Shown piece by piece: positions 1 through 8,262 of a stretch of DNA of 64,000 bases; position 1 is the first letter of the stretch, and each line of letters opens with the position of its first letter. The stretch covers positions 65,140 to 129,139 of the forward strand of contig CAZTMT010000010.1 of assembly GCA_964615335.1 (NCBI GenBank), given 5' to 3'. Source of the stretch: HR10 sp964615335. GTDB taxonomy: Bacteria > Acidobacteriota > Blastocatellia > HR10. The translations under genes and the position numbers were made by a program. The notes below the pieces were generated by a model that made no database searches, was not told the DNA's origin, and saw only the letters and a list, made by a program, of their open reading frames with translations.

Positions 1-1
1 C

Positions 2-988
2 ATCATCACGCGCAATGAAGAGTCGCGCGTCATCTTGAATCGCCTGGGCATTCCCACGGAGCTGGGCACCGATACGGCCTGGACTTTCGAGCCGCTCGGT
101 CCGGAATACGGGCGCGCCGTCTTGCGCCAGGCCGGATGGGACGAGCGACGCCCGGTGCTCATCGTCTGTCCGATCAATCCCTACTGGTGGCCCGTGAAGC
201 CCTCGCTCTGGAAATACATGGCGCGCGCGCTCTGGGGAGCATATCGCGAGTGCCACTATCGCACGATCTACTTCCACCGGTGGGGTCCCGATGTCCTGGC
301 GCGCTACGAGCGCTATCTCCAAGCGCTGGCCGGGGCCATTCGCGCTTTCCGCGCGCGGAGCGACGTCTTCCCCGTCCTCATCGCCATGGAGATGCTCGAT
401 CGCGATGCGTGCTTCCGTCTCTCGGAGCGCCTGGGGGGGATTCCGGTCTTCACCTCCGAGCAGTACGATATGTATCAGCTTGTGAGCATCCTTCGCTGCG
501 GCCATCTCATGGTCTCTTCCCGATACCACGGGATTGTGTGCAGCATGCCGGCGCAGGTCGCTTCAGCGGGCGTCACCATGGATGAGCGGATTCGAAATCT
601 CATGCACGAGCGAGGACATGCCCATTTGCTGCTGGACGTGGACGATCCGGATCTGGAGGAGAAACTGCTTGGCGTTCTCCAAACCCTTCAGAAAGAGCAG
701 GAAGCGATCCGCGAGGACATCGGACGCTCTGTCGTTCGCCAGCTCAAGCTCATGGCCCGCATGGGCGTTCATTTCGAGGAGTATCTGCATCGGTGTTATC
801 CGGAATTCCCCGTTCGCCAGGGGATTTTCTCTTGGGAGGATTATCTGCCTCCGCTCAGTCCCACGCTGCGCGCGCTCCTTGAGCAATACGATACGGAGGA
901 TCCGATCGCGACGCGCCCGGCTGCGCGCACGCGCCCGGCGCATTCCGGCCAAGGGCACGAGCCGTCCCATCCTTCGGACCTCACATGA
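2..988 (+). CDS. Polysaccharide pyruvyl transferase family protein (5' truncated by window edge)
   Basis: The frame is open from the first complete codon at base 2, so the gene begins outside the window; 328 residues are visible. The first visible residues (TRNEESRVILNRLGIP) match the stretch in polysaccharide pyruvyl transferases where the N-terminal half ends. Around residue 170 is the S-R-Y-H-G motif typical of the family (PF04230). These enzymes add pyruvate ketals to surface glycans or act as related glycan-modifying transferases. The C-terminal 30 residues are basic and low in complexity. The TTG at 35 would be an internal codon, not a start. The substrate cannot be told from sequence. 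The gene ends 10 bases before the acyl-CoA ligase and is probably co-transcribed with it. Confidence 0.7.
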   Translation: MITRNEESRVILNRLGIPTELGTDTAWTFEPLGPEYGRAVLRQAGWDERRPVLIVCPINPYWWPVKPSLWKYMARALWGAYRECHYRTIYFHRWGPDVLARYERYLQALAGAIRAFRARSDVFPVLIAMEMLDRDACFRLSERLGGIPVFTSEQYDMYQLVSILRCGHLMVSSRYHGIVCSMPAQVASAGVTMDERIRNLMHERGHAHLLLDVDDPDLEEKLLGVLQTLQKEQEAIREDIGRSVVRQLKLMARMGVHFEEYLHRCYPEFPVRQGIFSWEDYLPPLSPTLRALLEQYDTEDPIATRPAARTRPAHSGQGHEPSHPSDLT

Positions 989-998
989 GGGGAAAGGG

Positions 999-2693
999 AT
1001 GAACTTCCTGGAGTCCATTTTCCATCGGCTGCGCGAAGCATCCAATCAGCCGGTCCTTCAGGAAATACGCCAGGGGGAGATCATCTCTGTGACGGGCGCC
1101 GACCTGCTGGCCCAGGTCCGAAGAGCGCGCGCCTACGTGCGCCAGCACGGCCTGCGGCCGGGCGATCGGTGTGCCCTGCTGGCGCCCAACAGCATTCACT
1201 GGGTCGCTCTGGACCTCGCTCTTATGGCCGAGGGGATCATTGTCGTTCCCCTCTATACGCGGCAAACTCCGGATGAGGTGGTCTACGTGCTCCGGGACTG
1301 CTCGCCCGCGCTTCTGTTCTGCGCGGATGCGGCGTTGGGCGAGCGCCTTCGCTCCCTTTGGCCGCAAGCTCCTCCGATGCCTCTTCTGCCGGAGGCCTTC
1401 GCCGCTTCCGTTCCCACGGAGGAGATTCCCGATGCGCCCATCCCCCGCTCGGATTCCGAGCCGGTGACAATCATCTATACGTCGGGCACCTCGGGAGAGC
1501 CCAAAGGCGTCGTCCTCACGGTAGGAAACGTCACCTTCATCCTCTCGCATACTCATGAGCGGCTGAACCGACTCATGAGCGTGCGACGCGAATCCGAGCG
1601 AGAGCTCCGCGCGCTCCAGGGTGCGCGCCAGGAGCCCTCCGAGCGCGTCTTTCACTATCTGCCCTTCTGTTTCGCCGGTTCGTGGATCTTGCTGCTCACC
1701 TGTCTGTCGCGTTCCAGCGTGCTCATCCTCTCGACCGATCTCACGCGCCTGGTCGAGGAGTTGCGGCTGGCTGCCCCCCATTACTTCCTGAACGTCCCCC
1801 TTTTGCTCGAGCGCCTGCGCGCGGGCATTGAAGAGCAGATGAGAGGAAGAAACCGTCTGATCCGCGCTCTCTTCGAGAAGGGGAAGGGAGCCTGGTCTCG
1901 AGCCCGCGAGGGCACAGCCTCCGCTGGTGATCGGTTCTGGTTGGCCGTAGCGCGCTCTCTGATCTTCCGCGCGATTCGACACAGGCTCGGTCCGAATCTG
2001 AGAGCGCTCATCTGCGGCTCGGCCCCTCTGGCTCGGGAGACGCAGCTCTTCTTCCTCATGCTCGGCATCCCCGTGCTGCAGGTCTACGGCCTCACGGAGA
2101 CGACGGCCATCTGTACGATGGATGATCCGTACGACTTCACGCCCGGGCGAGTCGGTCGCGCGATCCCCGGAATCCAGATGCAGCTCGCCGAAAACGGAGA
2201 GATCCTCGTGCGCGGTCCCAACATCTTCGCCGGCTATTGGAATCGCCCCGAGGCGACAGCGCGCGCCTTTCGCCAGGGATGGTTCTGCACGGGGGACCAG
2301 GGGGAAGTGGATGAGAAGGGGAACTGGAGCATCCTCGGTCGGGTCAAGCACCTCATCGTCCTGGCTTCGGGACATAACGTCACTCCGGAACCTCTGGAGG
2401 ACATGCTGCTTCGCGCTCTACCGGGAGCCCAGCACGTCGTGCTCGTCGGACATGGACGTCCTTTTCTGACGGCTCTGATCACAGGCGATGTGACCCCGCG
2501 GCAGGTCGAGACGGCTCTGGAGATGTTCAATGCGCAGATGCCGCACTACAAGCGTGTGCGCGCCTACAGGATTCTCCCCGAGCCGTTCACTCCGGAGAAT
2601 GGGTTCCTCACGGCTAATGGGAAACTCCGGCGGGAAGCGATCCTGGCCCGCTTTCACGAGCACATCGAGGCCATGTACCGGATGGCCTCCTGA
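999..2693 (+). CDS. AMP-dependent acyl-CoA synthetase/ligase
   Basis: This is a 564-residue member of the ANL adenylate-forming family, probably a long-chain fatty acid-CoA ligase: it would activate a carboxylate with ATP and load it onto CoA. The P-loop-like motif YTSGTSGEPKG is near residue 160. The YGLTETTA motif (A5) is near 362, a TGDQGEV motif near 431 and the hinge GRVKHLIVLASG near 447. The C-terminal catalytic lysine is probably the one in ANGKLRR, near 540. The chosen ATG follows GAGGGGAAAGGG. The frame is open further upstream, but that stretch overlaps the preceding gene and is not family-like. Long-chain ligases are often 600 residues or more, so this is a short version. Substrate specificity is unknown. 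Confidence 0.85.
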   Translation: MNFLESIFHRLREASNQPVLQEIRQGEIISVTGADLLAQVRRARAYVRQHGLRPGDRCALLAPNSIHWVALDLALMAEGIIVVPLYTRQTPDEVVYVLRDCSPALLFCADAALGERLRSLWPQAPPMPLLPEAFAASVPTEEIPDAPIPRSDSEPVTIIYTSGTSGEPKGVVLTVGNVTFILSHTHERLNRLMSVRRESERELRALQGARQEPSERVFHYLPFCFAGSWILLLTCLSRSSVLILSTDLTRLVEELRLAAPHYFLNVPLLLERLRAGIEEQMRGRNRLIRALFEKGKGAWSRAREGTASAGDRFWLAVARSLIFRAIRHRLGPNLRALICGSAPLARETQLFFLMLGIPVLQVYGLTETTAICTMDDPYDFTPGRVGRAIPGIQMQLAENGEILVRGPNIFAGYWNRPEATARAFRQGWFCTGDQGEVDEKGNWSILGRVKHLIVLASGHNVTPEPLEDMLLRALPGAQHVVLVGHGRPFLTALITGDVTPRQVETALEMFNAQMPHYKRVRAYRILPEPFTPENGFLTANGKLRREAILARFHEHIEAMYRMAS

Positions 2694-2769
2694 GGCGTTG
2701 CACTCAGCTGTGACCTCAGCGCGAGGGCTTCCGATGGGATGGGGAACTCCGGGCGGCCTTCTCCTCTCT

Positions 2770-2976
2770 TCATGCCGGAGGGCCTTCTTGCGAGCTGCCC
2801 GCTTTCTCCTCCAGCTTCTTCACTTCGGCCGTGCCCTCTTTGAAGGCGCGGATGCTCTGCCCGAGACTGCGCGCCAGCTCCGGCAGACGTTTCGCTCCAA
2901 AGAGGAGAACGAGGATGAAGAGAATGATGAGCAGCTCCGGCAAGCCCAGGTTCCCGAAGACCAAAGCCATGTTCAT
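2770..2976 (-). CDS. tatA: Twin-arginine translocase TatA/TatE-type subunit
   Basis: The product has 68 residues: a short N-terminal segment, one hydrophobic helix (LPELLIILFILVLLFGAKRLPELA) with the FG hinge, then an amphipathic helix (SLGQSIRAFKEG) and a charged tail. That is the standard TatA/E layout. TatA multimers form the pore through which folded, cofactor-loaded proteins cross the inner membrane. I start at the ATG at 2976 because GAGAGGGG lies just upstream; a longer in-frame reading adds only unconserved residues. The gene stands alone and converges with the ligase. A second TatA/B-type gene lies next to tatC at 32.7 kb, so the Tat genes are split in this genome. The molybdenum hydroxylase at 48.6 kb is a likely client. 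Confidence 0.85.
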   Translation of the reverse strand: MNMALVFGNLGLPELLIILFILVLLFGAKRLPELARSLGQSIRAFKEGTAEVKKLEEKAGSSQEGPPA

Positions 2977-3072
2977 GACGTCCCCTCTCATCGTTCGAGA
3001 TCTTACCAATCTCCGCCGCGTTCCGTCAATGCGCCGGCACCTTTGGCGCCGGGGGAAGTCGTCGGACTCCCC

Positions 3073-3101
3073 TTGACAGCGGAAAATGATTCTTATTTAA
3101 T
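3073..3101 (+). promoter_or_regulatory. Sigma-70-type promoter of the rubrerythrin operon, overlapped by a Fur/PerR-like box
   Basis: A perfect -35 TTGACA (3073-3078) is followed by a 17-base spacer and a TTTAAT -10 (3096-3101), 42 bases before the rubrerythrin ATG. The segment 3082-3100 (GAAAATGATTCTTATTTAA) matches 12 of 19 positions of the classical Fur box and lies across the spacer and -10. A metal- or peroxide-responsive repressor there would block the polymerase. The promoter is well supported; the operator is inference. Confidence 0.6.
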
Positions 3102-3143
3102 ATCACCTTGCGACATCACGAATTCGATCGAAAGGAGGGAGCT

Positions 3144-3593
3144 ATGGCCAAGTCGTTGCAAGGAACGAAGAGCTTGGAGAACCTCAAGCATGCGTTCGCC
3201 GGAGAATCTCAGGCGAACCGGCGCTATCTCTATTTCGCCCGCATCGCGGATATCGAGGGATATCCGGAGATCGGCGGGCTCTTCCGGGATACGGCCGAGG
3301 CCGAGACCGGTCATGCCTTCGGGCATCTGGACTTCCTCAAGGAAGTCGGCGACCCGGTGACGGGCGTGCCCTTTGGCAAGACCGAGCAGAACCTGAAATC
3401 GGCCATCGAGGGCGAGACCTACGAATACACGGAGATGTATCCCGGTTTCGCCCGCACGGCGCGCGAGGAGGGTTTTGAGGAGCTGGCCGAGTGGTTCGAG
3501 ACACTTGCGCGCGCCGAGAAGTCGCATGCGGCGCGGTTCACCAAGGGCTTGCAGCAGATCGCCGGTAAGGAACCGGCGGAATCGCTCGCGTGA
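3144..3593 (+). CDS. Rubrerythrin family protein (erythrin-type, no rubredoxin domain)
   Basis: The product is a 149-residue ferritin-like diiron protein. The ligand motifs run in order: E in FAGESQANRRY, E and H in EAETGHAFGH, the paired E residues of EGETYEYTEMY, and EKSH. Rubrerythrins reduce hydrogen peroxide with electrons from rubredoxin or other reductases. Here the C-terminal rubredoxin-like CxxC domain is absent, so electrons must come from a partner. The Fe-S oxidoreductase immediately downstream is the obvious candidate. The ATG is chosen for the AAAGGAGGGAGCT leader; a longer frame begins inside the promoter region. Co-occurrence of rubrerythrin, a two-CCG Fe-S protein and DUF3501 recurs in bacteria, so this is probably one functional unit. 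Confidence 0.9.
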   Translation: MAKSLQGTKSLENLKHAFAGESQANRRYLYFARIADIEGYPEIGGLFRDTAEAETGHAFGHLDFLKEVGDPVTGVPFGKTEQNLKSAIEGETYEYTEMYPGFARTAREEGFEELAEWFETLARAEKSHAARFTKGLQQIAGKEPAESLA

Positions 3594-3736
3594 TGCCCTC
3601 GGAGGTCTCCGATTCGGTCTGAGAGGGATCGGGGCCTTTGGGACAAAGCCCTTTCGCAGACGCGGAGGCCTCCGGGCCGCCCAGAGATCGCCCGGAGGCC
3701 TGGCGCTTCTCCAAAGGGCGCCTGAGTCGGAGGCAT

Positions 3737-5026
3737 ATGAGTTTCGACGTGAGATCGCCGCATTTTTGGGATCGGGAGGCGCTCGACGCCGAGCTGCGTC
3801 GCGTCTTCGATATTTGTCATGGCTGTCGGCGGTGCTTCAATCTCTGCCCCTCGTTCAACGTCCTCTTCGAGCTGATTGATGCCAAGGGGGAGGATGTCGC
3901 TCATCTGACGCGGGAGGATTTTCGAAGGGTCGTGGACCTGTGCTACCAGTGCAAGCTCTGTTTCAACCACTGCCCGTACACGCCTCCTCACCGCTGGGAC
4001 ATTGATTTCCCCCGGCTCATGCTGCGAGCCAAGGCCGTGGAGGCCCGAGCGCGGGGGATCGCGCGAGAGGATCGCATCCTCGGACGCCCGGACGCCATGG
4101 GGCGGATGGGAAGTCGCCTGGCGCCGCTTGTAAATGTCCTCAATCGCATGCGTCCTTTCCGCGTGCTTCTGGAGAAGGGGGTGGGCATCCATCGGGATCG
4201 GAATCTGCCGAGCTATCATCGGGAGACATTCCGGGACTGGTTCCGTGCGCGCGAATCGCGACGGGCGCGTCCGGGTGCGGAGAACGGACGGGTCGTGCTC
4301 TTCTACACTTGCTATGTCAACTACCATGATCCGGCGGTGGGGCGGGCGGCTGTGAGGGTCCTCGAGCATAACGGGCTGGAGGTCATCGCGCCGGAGCAGA
4401 AGTGCTGTGGGATGCCCCTGCTGGATGGAGGCGACATCGAAGGGGCGCTCGCCCAGGCCGAGGAGAATACGAAGGCGCTTGTCGAGTTCGTTCGTCGCGG
4501 ATACGACGTCGTGATCCCCGGGCCGACTTGCAGTTATATGCTCAAGCACGAGTATCCCGTGCTGCTCAGAAGTGAGGAGGCGCGCGAGGTCGCTCAGCGG
4601 AGCTTCGACCTCTGCGAATACCTCATGAGGCTCCACGACGAGGGGAGATTGAACACGAACCTGAAACCGATCGGGCAGCGCATCGTGTATCACCTCCCCT
4701 GCCATCTGCGCGCTCAAAATATCGGGTACAAATCGCGAGACCTCATGCGCTTGATCCCCGGGACGACCGTCCAGGTGATCGAACGCTGCGCGGGCATTGA
4801 CGGAACCTGGGGGCTCAAGCGGCAGTACTATCAACTCTCCCTCAAAGTCGCCAGCAAGCTCTTTCAGGACGTACAGCAGGAACCGTCGGCTCTGGTCGTC
4901 TCCGATTGTCCGCTGGCGGGCGTGCAGATCCTTCAGGGAACGCAGAGGCGCCCCCTGCATCCCATCCAGATTCTGGCCCGAGCCTACGGGATGGATGAGC
5001 CGGAGGAAGGAGGAGAACGGGCATGA
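3737..5026 (+). CDS. (Fe-S)-binding oxidoreductase with two 4Fe-4S motifs and CCG domains (HdrD/GlcF-like)
   Basis: This 429-residue cytoplasmic protein begins with two ferredoxin-type clusters: CHGCRRCFNLCP near residue 27 and CYQCKLCFNHCP near 68. Two cysteine-rich CCG-type domains follow, marked by KCCGMPLLDGG and by LPCHLRAQ...CAGIDGTWG. The plan resembles HdrD and GlcF subunits that pass electrons to or from a partner. Between rubrerythrin and DUF3501, the likely role is supplying electrons for peroxide reduction. The ATG at 3737 has a GGAGG three bases upstream, which is close. The longer TTG start at 3638 would add a Pro/Arg-rich stretch that does not look coding. The gene overlaps the next one by four bases (ATGA). 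Confidence 0.85.
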   Translation: MSFDVRSPHFWDREALDAELRRVFDICHGCRRCFNLCPSFNVLFELIDAKGEDVAHLTREDFRRVVDLCYQCKLCFNHCPYTPPHRWDIDFPRLMLRAKAVEARARGIAREDRILGRPDAMGRMGSRLAPLVNVLNRMRPFRVLLEKGVGIHRDRNLPSYHRETFRDWFRARESRRARPGAENGRVVLFYTCYVNYHDPAVGRAAVRVLEHNGLEVIAPEQKCCGMPLLDGGDIEGALAQAEENTKALVEFVRRGYDVVIPGPTCSYMLKHEYPVLLRSEEAREVAQRSFDLCEYLMRLHDEGRLNTNLKPIGQRIVYHLPCHLRAQNIGYKSRDLMRLIPGTTVQVIERCAGIDGTWGLKRQYYQLSLKVASKLFQDVQQEPSALVVSDCPLAGVQILQGTQRRPLHPIQILARAYGMDEPEEGGERA

Positions 5027-5607
5027 GGAAGATCACGCGAGCAGATGTTCGCGATATCGCTGAGTACGAGAAGATCCGCGATCAGTTCCGGCGTCAGATC
5101 ATCGAGCTGAAGAAGCGGCGCCGCGTCCCGGTGGGAGACTTCGTGACGCTCGTCTTCGAGAATCGGGAGACCGTGCTCTTCCAAATCCAGGAGATGATGC
5201 GCGCCGAACGCATCGTGCATGAAGAGAAGATCCAGCAGGAGATTGACATCTACAACGAGCTGATCCCCGAGGATAACGAACTCAGTGCGACCTTGCTCAT
5301 CGAAATTGACGATCTCGCGGTGCTGCGCCAGTGGCTTCCCAAGCTCGTGGGCATCGAGCAAGAGGTGTGGCTGCGCATCGGAGAGCAGCATGCGATCCGC
5401 GCGTTCTATGAGCCCGGACGCAGCAAGGAGGATCGCACCAGTACGGTCCATTATGTCCGGTTTCGTTTGAATCCCGAGGAGATTCGCGCCTTCAAGGACG
5501 AGACCCAACCGGCCGTGCTCGCGATCACGCACGAGAATTATCGCGCCGAGGCCACGATCCCTCCCGAGGTGCGGCGGAGCCTGGCCGAGGATCTGATCCT
5601 CGCCTGA
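5023..5607 (+). CDS. DUF3501 family protein
   Basis: This 194-residue soluble protein begins with a charged helical region (ADVRDIAEYEKIRDQFRRQIIELKKRRRVPVGDF). A globular part follows that contains FENRETVLFQIQEMMRAERI. It matches the DUF3501 family as I know it, which is regularly found beside rubrerythrin and two-CCG Fe-S proteins. No catalytic motif is evident and there are no cysteines, so it is unlikely to hold a cluster itself. Translational coupling (ATGA overlap) with the Fe-S oxidoreductase argues that the two act in a complex. Its biochemical function is unknown. Confidence 0.8.
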   Translation: MRKITRADVRDIAEYEKIRDQFRRQIIELKKRRRVPVGDFVTLVFENRETVLFQIQEMMRAERIVHEEKIQQEIDIYNELIPEDNELSATLLIEIDDLAVLRQWLPKLVGIEQEVWLRIGEQHAIRAFYEPGRSKEDRTSTVHYVRFRLNPEEIRAFKDETQPAVLAITHENYRAEATIPPEVRRSLAEDLILA

Positions 5608-5637
5608 GCGCCCGAAGCGATCAAGAGGGAGGAATCC

Positions 5638-6123
5638 ATGAAACCGAACATCGGACTGGCGGAGAAGCAGCGCGCGGGAGTCGTAGAGATCCTCAACACG
5701 CTCCTGGCCGATGAATTCGTCCTCTACACGAAGACGAGGAACTATCACTGGAACGTCACGGGGCCTCAATTCCACGAGCTGCATCAGTTCTTCGAGGAGC
5801 AGTACGAGGCCTTGAGCGACATCGTGGATGAGGTCGCCGAGCGCATCCGCGCGCTGGGGGGAGAGGCCCTGGGGACGCTCGCGGAATTCCTCAAACGGAC
5901 GCGCCTCAAGGAGCATCCGGGCAAGTATCCGAGCGCCCGCGCGATGCTGGAGAATCTTCTGAACGATCATGAGACGATCATTCGCTGCGTGCGGGAGGAT
6001 CTGGAGACCTGCGCCGAGAAGTACCGGGACATGGGGACGAACGATTTCTTGACCGAGCTTATGCAGCGGCACGAGAAGATGGCGTGGATGCTCCGCGCGT
6101 TCCTTCAGGGAGAATCCCTCTGA
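5638..6123 (+). CDS. dps: Dps-family DNA-binding ferritin-like protein
   Basis: The product is a 161-residue four-helix ferritin-like protein. The Dps ferroxidase signature is visible: KTRNYHWNVTGPQFHELHQFFEEQYEAL, with the His/Asp/Glu ligands spread over the dimer interface, then DIVDEVAERIRALG. Dps forms 12-mers that oxidise Fe(II) with peroxide, store the iron and can coat DNA. The N-terminus is short (MKPNIGLAEKQR), so non-specific DNA binding may be weak. A GAGGGAGGAATCC leader precedes the ATG. It closes the rubrerythrin cluster, only 30 bases downstream of DUF3501, so peroxide reduction and iron storage are probably expressed together. Confidence 0.9.
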   Translation: MKPNIGLAEKQRAGVVEILNTLLADEFVLYTKTRNYHWNVTGPQFHELHQFFEEQYEALSDIVDEVAERIRALGGEALGTLAEFLKRTRLKEHPGKYPSARAMLENLLNDHETIIRCVREDLETCAEKYRDMGTNDFLTELMQRHEKMAWMLRAFLQGESL

Positions 6124-6138
6124 ACCCCGGACGATCTC

Positions 6139-6903
6139 ATGAATCGGCTCCCGAAGGTTCTCTTCCGCTGGCGGCGAGACGCCGGATGTGCGGTCACAAG
6201 GGCGTTCTGGTGCGGCGCCGGGTTCGGACTCCTGCTGATGTGGGGGATAGCCGCGGCGGAGATCGCCTGGGGACAACAGGCCAAACCCTTCCGCGCGCTC
6301 TCCGGATACGTCGTGGACGAGCAGTTCTCCGCCTTGCGGCGAGAGCCGACGGTGAAAGGGCCTATCATTCGGAGGCTGCGCGTGGGGCGACTTGTCGCGG
6401 TCCTGGGTCCGAAGCGCCGCGCCGATGGAATGCTCTTTTATCGTGTGGCGGCGACGCGGCGCACGCGCGGATGGATTCACGAGCGAGCATTCGTCATGCC
6501 GGCCCGCGCCGGGGATGATCGCCGCCTTCTGGAGCTCATCGAACAGGCCCAGGGGTTCCGCCGCTTGCAATTAGCCCACATCTTCGTCGTGCATTTTGAG
6601 CGCTCGCCGCTTCGTCCCCGAGCGCTTCTTCTGCTGGCGGAGGAGGCCGAACGCGCGGCGCAAGAAGTGACTGCTCGCCTGCGACGAGAGTTCCGCGAGC
6701 TCACCCCGGAGTCTCCGTCGGCCCGGCGCCAGTTCTATCTGAACGATGAGAGCCTGGACCGATACAATCGCCTGGGGATCACTTTCGATTACGATGAAGC
6801 GGGGGATCGCCTCGTCTACGACGGATGGGCGTATCGGGAGATCCTCGCGCGGCATCCCCGGAGTGCCGAAGCCCTCCGGGCGCGCGAGCGCCTCCGACCC
6901 TGA
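6139..6903 (+). CDS. Putative exported protein with bacterial SH3-like domain
   Basis: The product has 254 residues. The N-terminus has several Arg, then a hydrophobic stretch (GFGLLLMWGIAAAEIAWGQQA) that looks like a signal peptide or membrane anchor. Residues 55-120 (YVVDEQFSALRREPTVKGPIIRRLRVGRLVAVLG...RGWIHERAFV) have the spacing of a bacterial SH3 (SH3b) domain. These often bind peptidoglycan or peptides in the periplasm. The rest is helical and charged and ends with a tetratricopeptide-like fragment (YREILARHPRSAEALRARERL). I do not recognise a named family. It starts 15 bases after dps and may be read from the same transcript. Confidence 0.6.
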   Translation: MNRLPKVLFRWRRDAGCAVTRAFWCGAGFGLLLMWGIAAAEIAWGQQAKPFRALSGYVVDEQFSALRREPTVKGPIIRRLRVGRLVAVLGPKRRADGMLFYRVAATRRTRGWIHERAFVMPARAGDDRRLLELIEQAQGFRRLQLAHIFVVHFERSPLRPRALLLLAEEAERAAQEVTARLRREFRELTPESPSARRQFYLNDESLDRYNRLGITFDYDEAGDRLVYDGWAYREILARHPRSAEALRARERLRP

Positions 6904-7000
6904 CAGGGGAGCGGGGCCTTTCCCCTATTGCTTCGCGCCGAGATTATTGCTATCTTTCGCCCGGTTTGCTGAGTCACAACAGCAAAGGAGGATGCGTGCT

Positions 7001-7195
7001 ATGCCATCGGGAATCTGTCCGGAGTGCGACAGCGAGGTCCCCGTCTCCCCGGATGTCGAGATCGGGGACTTCGTGACCTGTCCGGAATGCGATACGGAGC
7101 TGGAAGTGGTCGAGCTGGATCCGCTGGAGCTGGATGTCGTCTCGGAGTTCGAGGAGGACTTCACCGAAGAGGATGAGGAGGAAGAGGAGTGGTAG
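7001..7195 (+). CDS. LysW-like zinc-ribbon protein with acidic tail
   Basis: This is a 64-residue peptide. The first 40 residues hold a two-CPEC zinc ribbon (ICPECDSEVPVSPDVEIGDF then TCPECDTELEVVELDPLEL) that resembles LysW/AmCP. LysW is the carrier to which alpha-aminoadipate or glutamate is attached during lysine or ornithine synthesis in Thermus and archaea. LysW proteins end in EDWGE, where the terminal glutamate is the attachment point. This one ends in an all-acidic run and a final W, so it has no such terminus. No lysine or arginine genes lie nearby. The ATG at 7001 is chosen because AAAGGAGG ends nine bases before it. It is a LysW homologue by fold, but a carrier role is doubtful. 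Confidence 0.65.
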   Translation: MPSGICPECDSEVPVSPDVEIGDFVTCPECDTELEVVELDPLELDVVSEFEEDFTEEDEEEEEW

Positions 7196-7199
7196 GCGC

Positions 7200-8120
7200 T
7201 CACCCCCGAGGAGCGAAATAGCCCGGGCGGCTCTGCCGGATGAGGAGGCCGGGACGTTTGACGGTCACCGTGATCCGGTGAAATTGCCCATCCCGCCGAT
7301 GTTCCGCAGGAGGATAATAAGCAAGGGTGTAGCTGGCTCGGATCTCCTCGGCGATCGCTCGAAAAATGGGCGTGAAATCCGGCTCCTCGGCCGAGAAGTC
7401 GCGCCCGCCCGTCTGCCGTACAATCCCTGACGCATCGAGCAATGTGGGAACGCGCCTTCGCCCGGTGACCGAGAGGATGTAGGAAGGCAGGGTGATGGAG
7501 TAAATGGTGACGTCGGCCGCGTTGGCTCGCCGGATCACTTCGAGGTGGCTGATCGTGCTCGTGTAATCGAAGCCGTCGGTGATGACGATCACGACGCGAC
7601 GGACCTGCCGCCCCTGACGCCACCGCGGCGCTTCCCGACTCAGGAGAGTGACGGCTCGGTCCAGGGCGTCATAAAGGCGCGTGCGCCCTCCCACCTCGCG
7701 GGCTTTCTCGAAGGCGCGCTCGATGAGCACCGGATCGCTTGTGAATTTCTGGAATACACGAATGCGATCGTTGAAGCCGATGACGGCGAAGACAGACTCC
7801 GGGTGCAGGAGGCGGAGGAACTGGCGCGCGGCATGCTGCTGCTCGGCGATCTGAGGGCCGACGCTGCCGGACGTATCCAGAGCGAAGACGACGGCCAGAG
7901 GACGGGAGAGCTCCGCTCGAATTTGCGCCTCGAAGAAGGCGATCGGCTGCGGGACGCCATCATGATACAGCTCGAAATCCTCCTGCCGGAGATCGGTCAC
8001 ATAGTTCCCCTCGGCGTCAAGAACTGTGACATCCACCGTCACCAGATCGCTCCTCAGAGAGATCTGAAGCAGGAGCACCAGCAGCAGAGGCAACCCCTTC
8101 CTCGGTTCCCGCGCGCTCAT
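7200..8120 (-). CDS. VWFA-related domain protein (Acidobacterial type)
   Basis: The product has 306 residues with a hydrophobic leader (GLPLLLVLLLQISL). A short N-terminal domain (VTVDVTVLDAEGNYVTDLRQEDFEL) precedes a von Willebrand A domain. The MIDAS motif is DTSGS near residue 90, and TDG is near 185. The whole layout, including the ending RASYTLAYYPP...GYFAPRG, fits the VWFA-related family that is greatly expanded in Acidobacteria. Probably exported; the function is not known beyond metal-dependent protein binding. The start at 8120 is chosen for GGAG six bases upstream; a start 21 bases earlier is possible. It converges with the LysW-like gene, leaving only four bases between stops. Confidence 0.8.
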   Translation of the reverse strand: MSAREPRKGLPLLLVLLLQISLRSDLVTVDVTVLDAEGNYVTDLRQEDFELYHDGVPQPIAFFEAQIRAELSRPLAVVFALDTSGSVGPQIAEQQHAARQFLRLLHPESVFAVIGFNDRIRVFQKFTSDPVLIERAFEKAREVGGRTRLYDALDRAVTLLSREAPRWRQGRQVRRVVIVITDGFDYTSTISHLEVIRRANAADVTIYSITLPSYILSVTGRRRVPTLLDASGIVRQTGGRDFSAEEPDFTPIFRAIAEEIRASYTLAYYPPAEHRRDGQFHRITVTVKRPGLLIRQSRPGYFAPRG

Positions 8121-8262
8121 CCCATGCTCCATTTTACCCAATTCCTTCTTCCTCTCGAAGAGAGGCTGGCCTTTCGTCCTATGATCTCCGGTGCGGCCCT
8201 CTTCGCGCCTTTGCGCTCCGGAGAGGTTGTGTTATTCTTTCCCAGCGCGCGAGGATGGAGCG

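Noticed and set aside
981..2375. Long open frame (464 codons) on the minus strand inside the acyl-CoA ligase gene
   Set aside because: It is antisense to a clearly coding gene, lacks any recognisable domain, and is rich in Arg, Glu and Gly as expected for an antisense shadow in GC-rich DNA.
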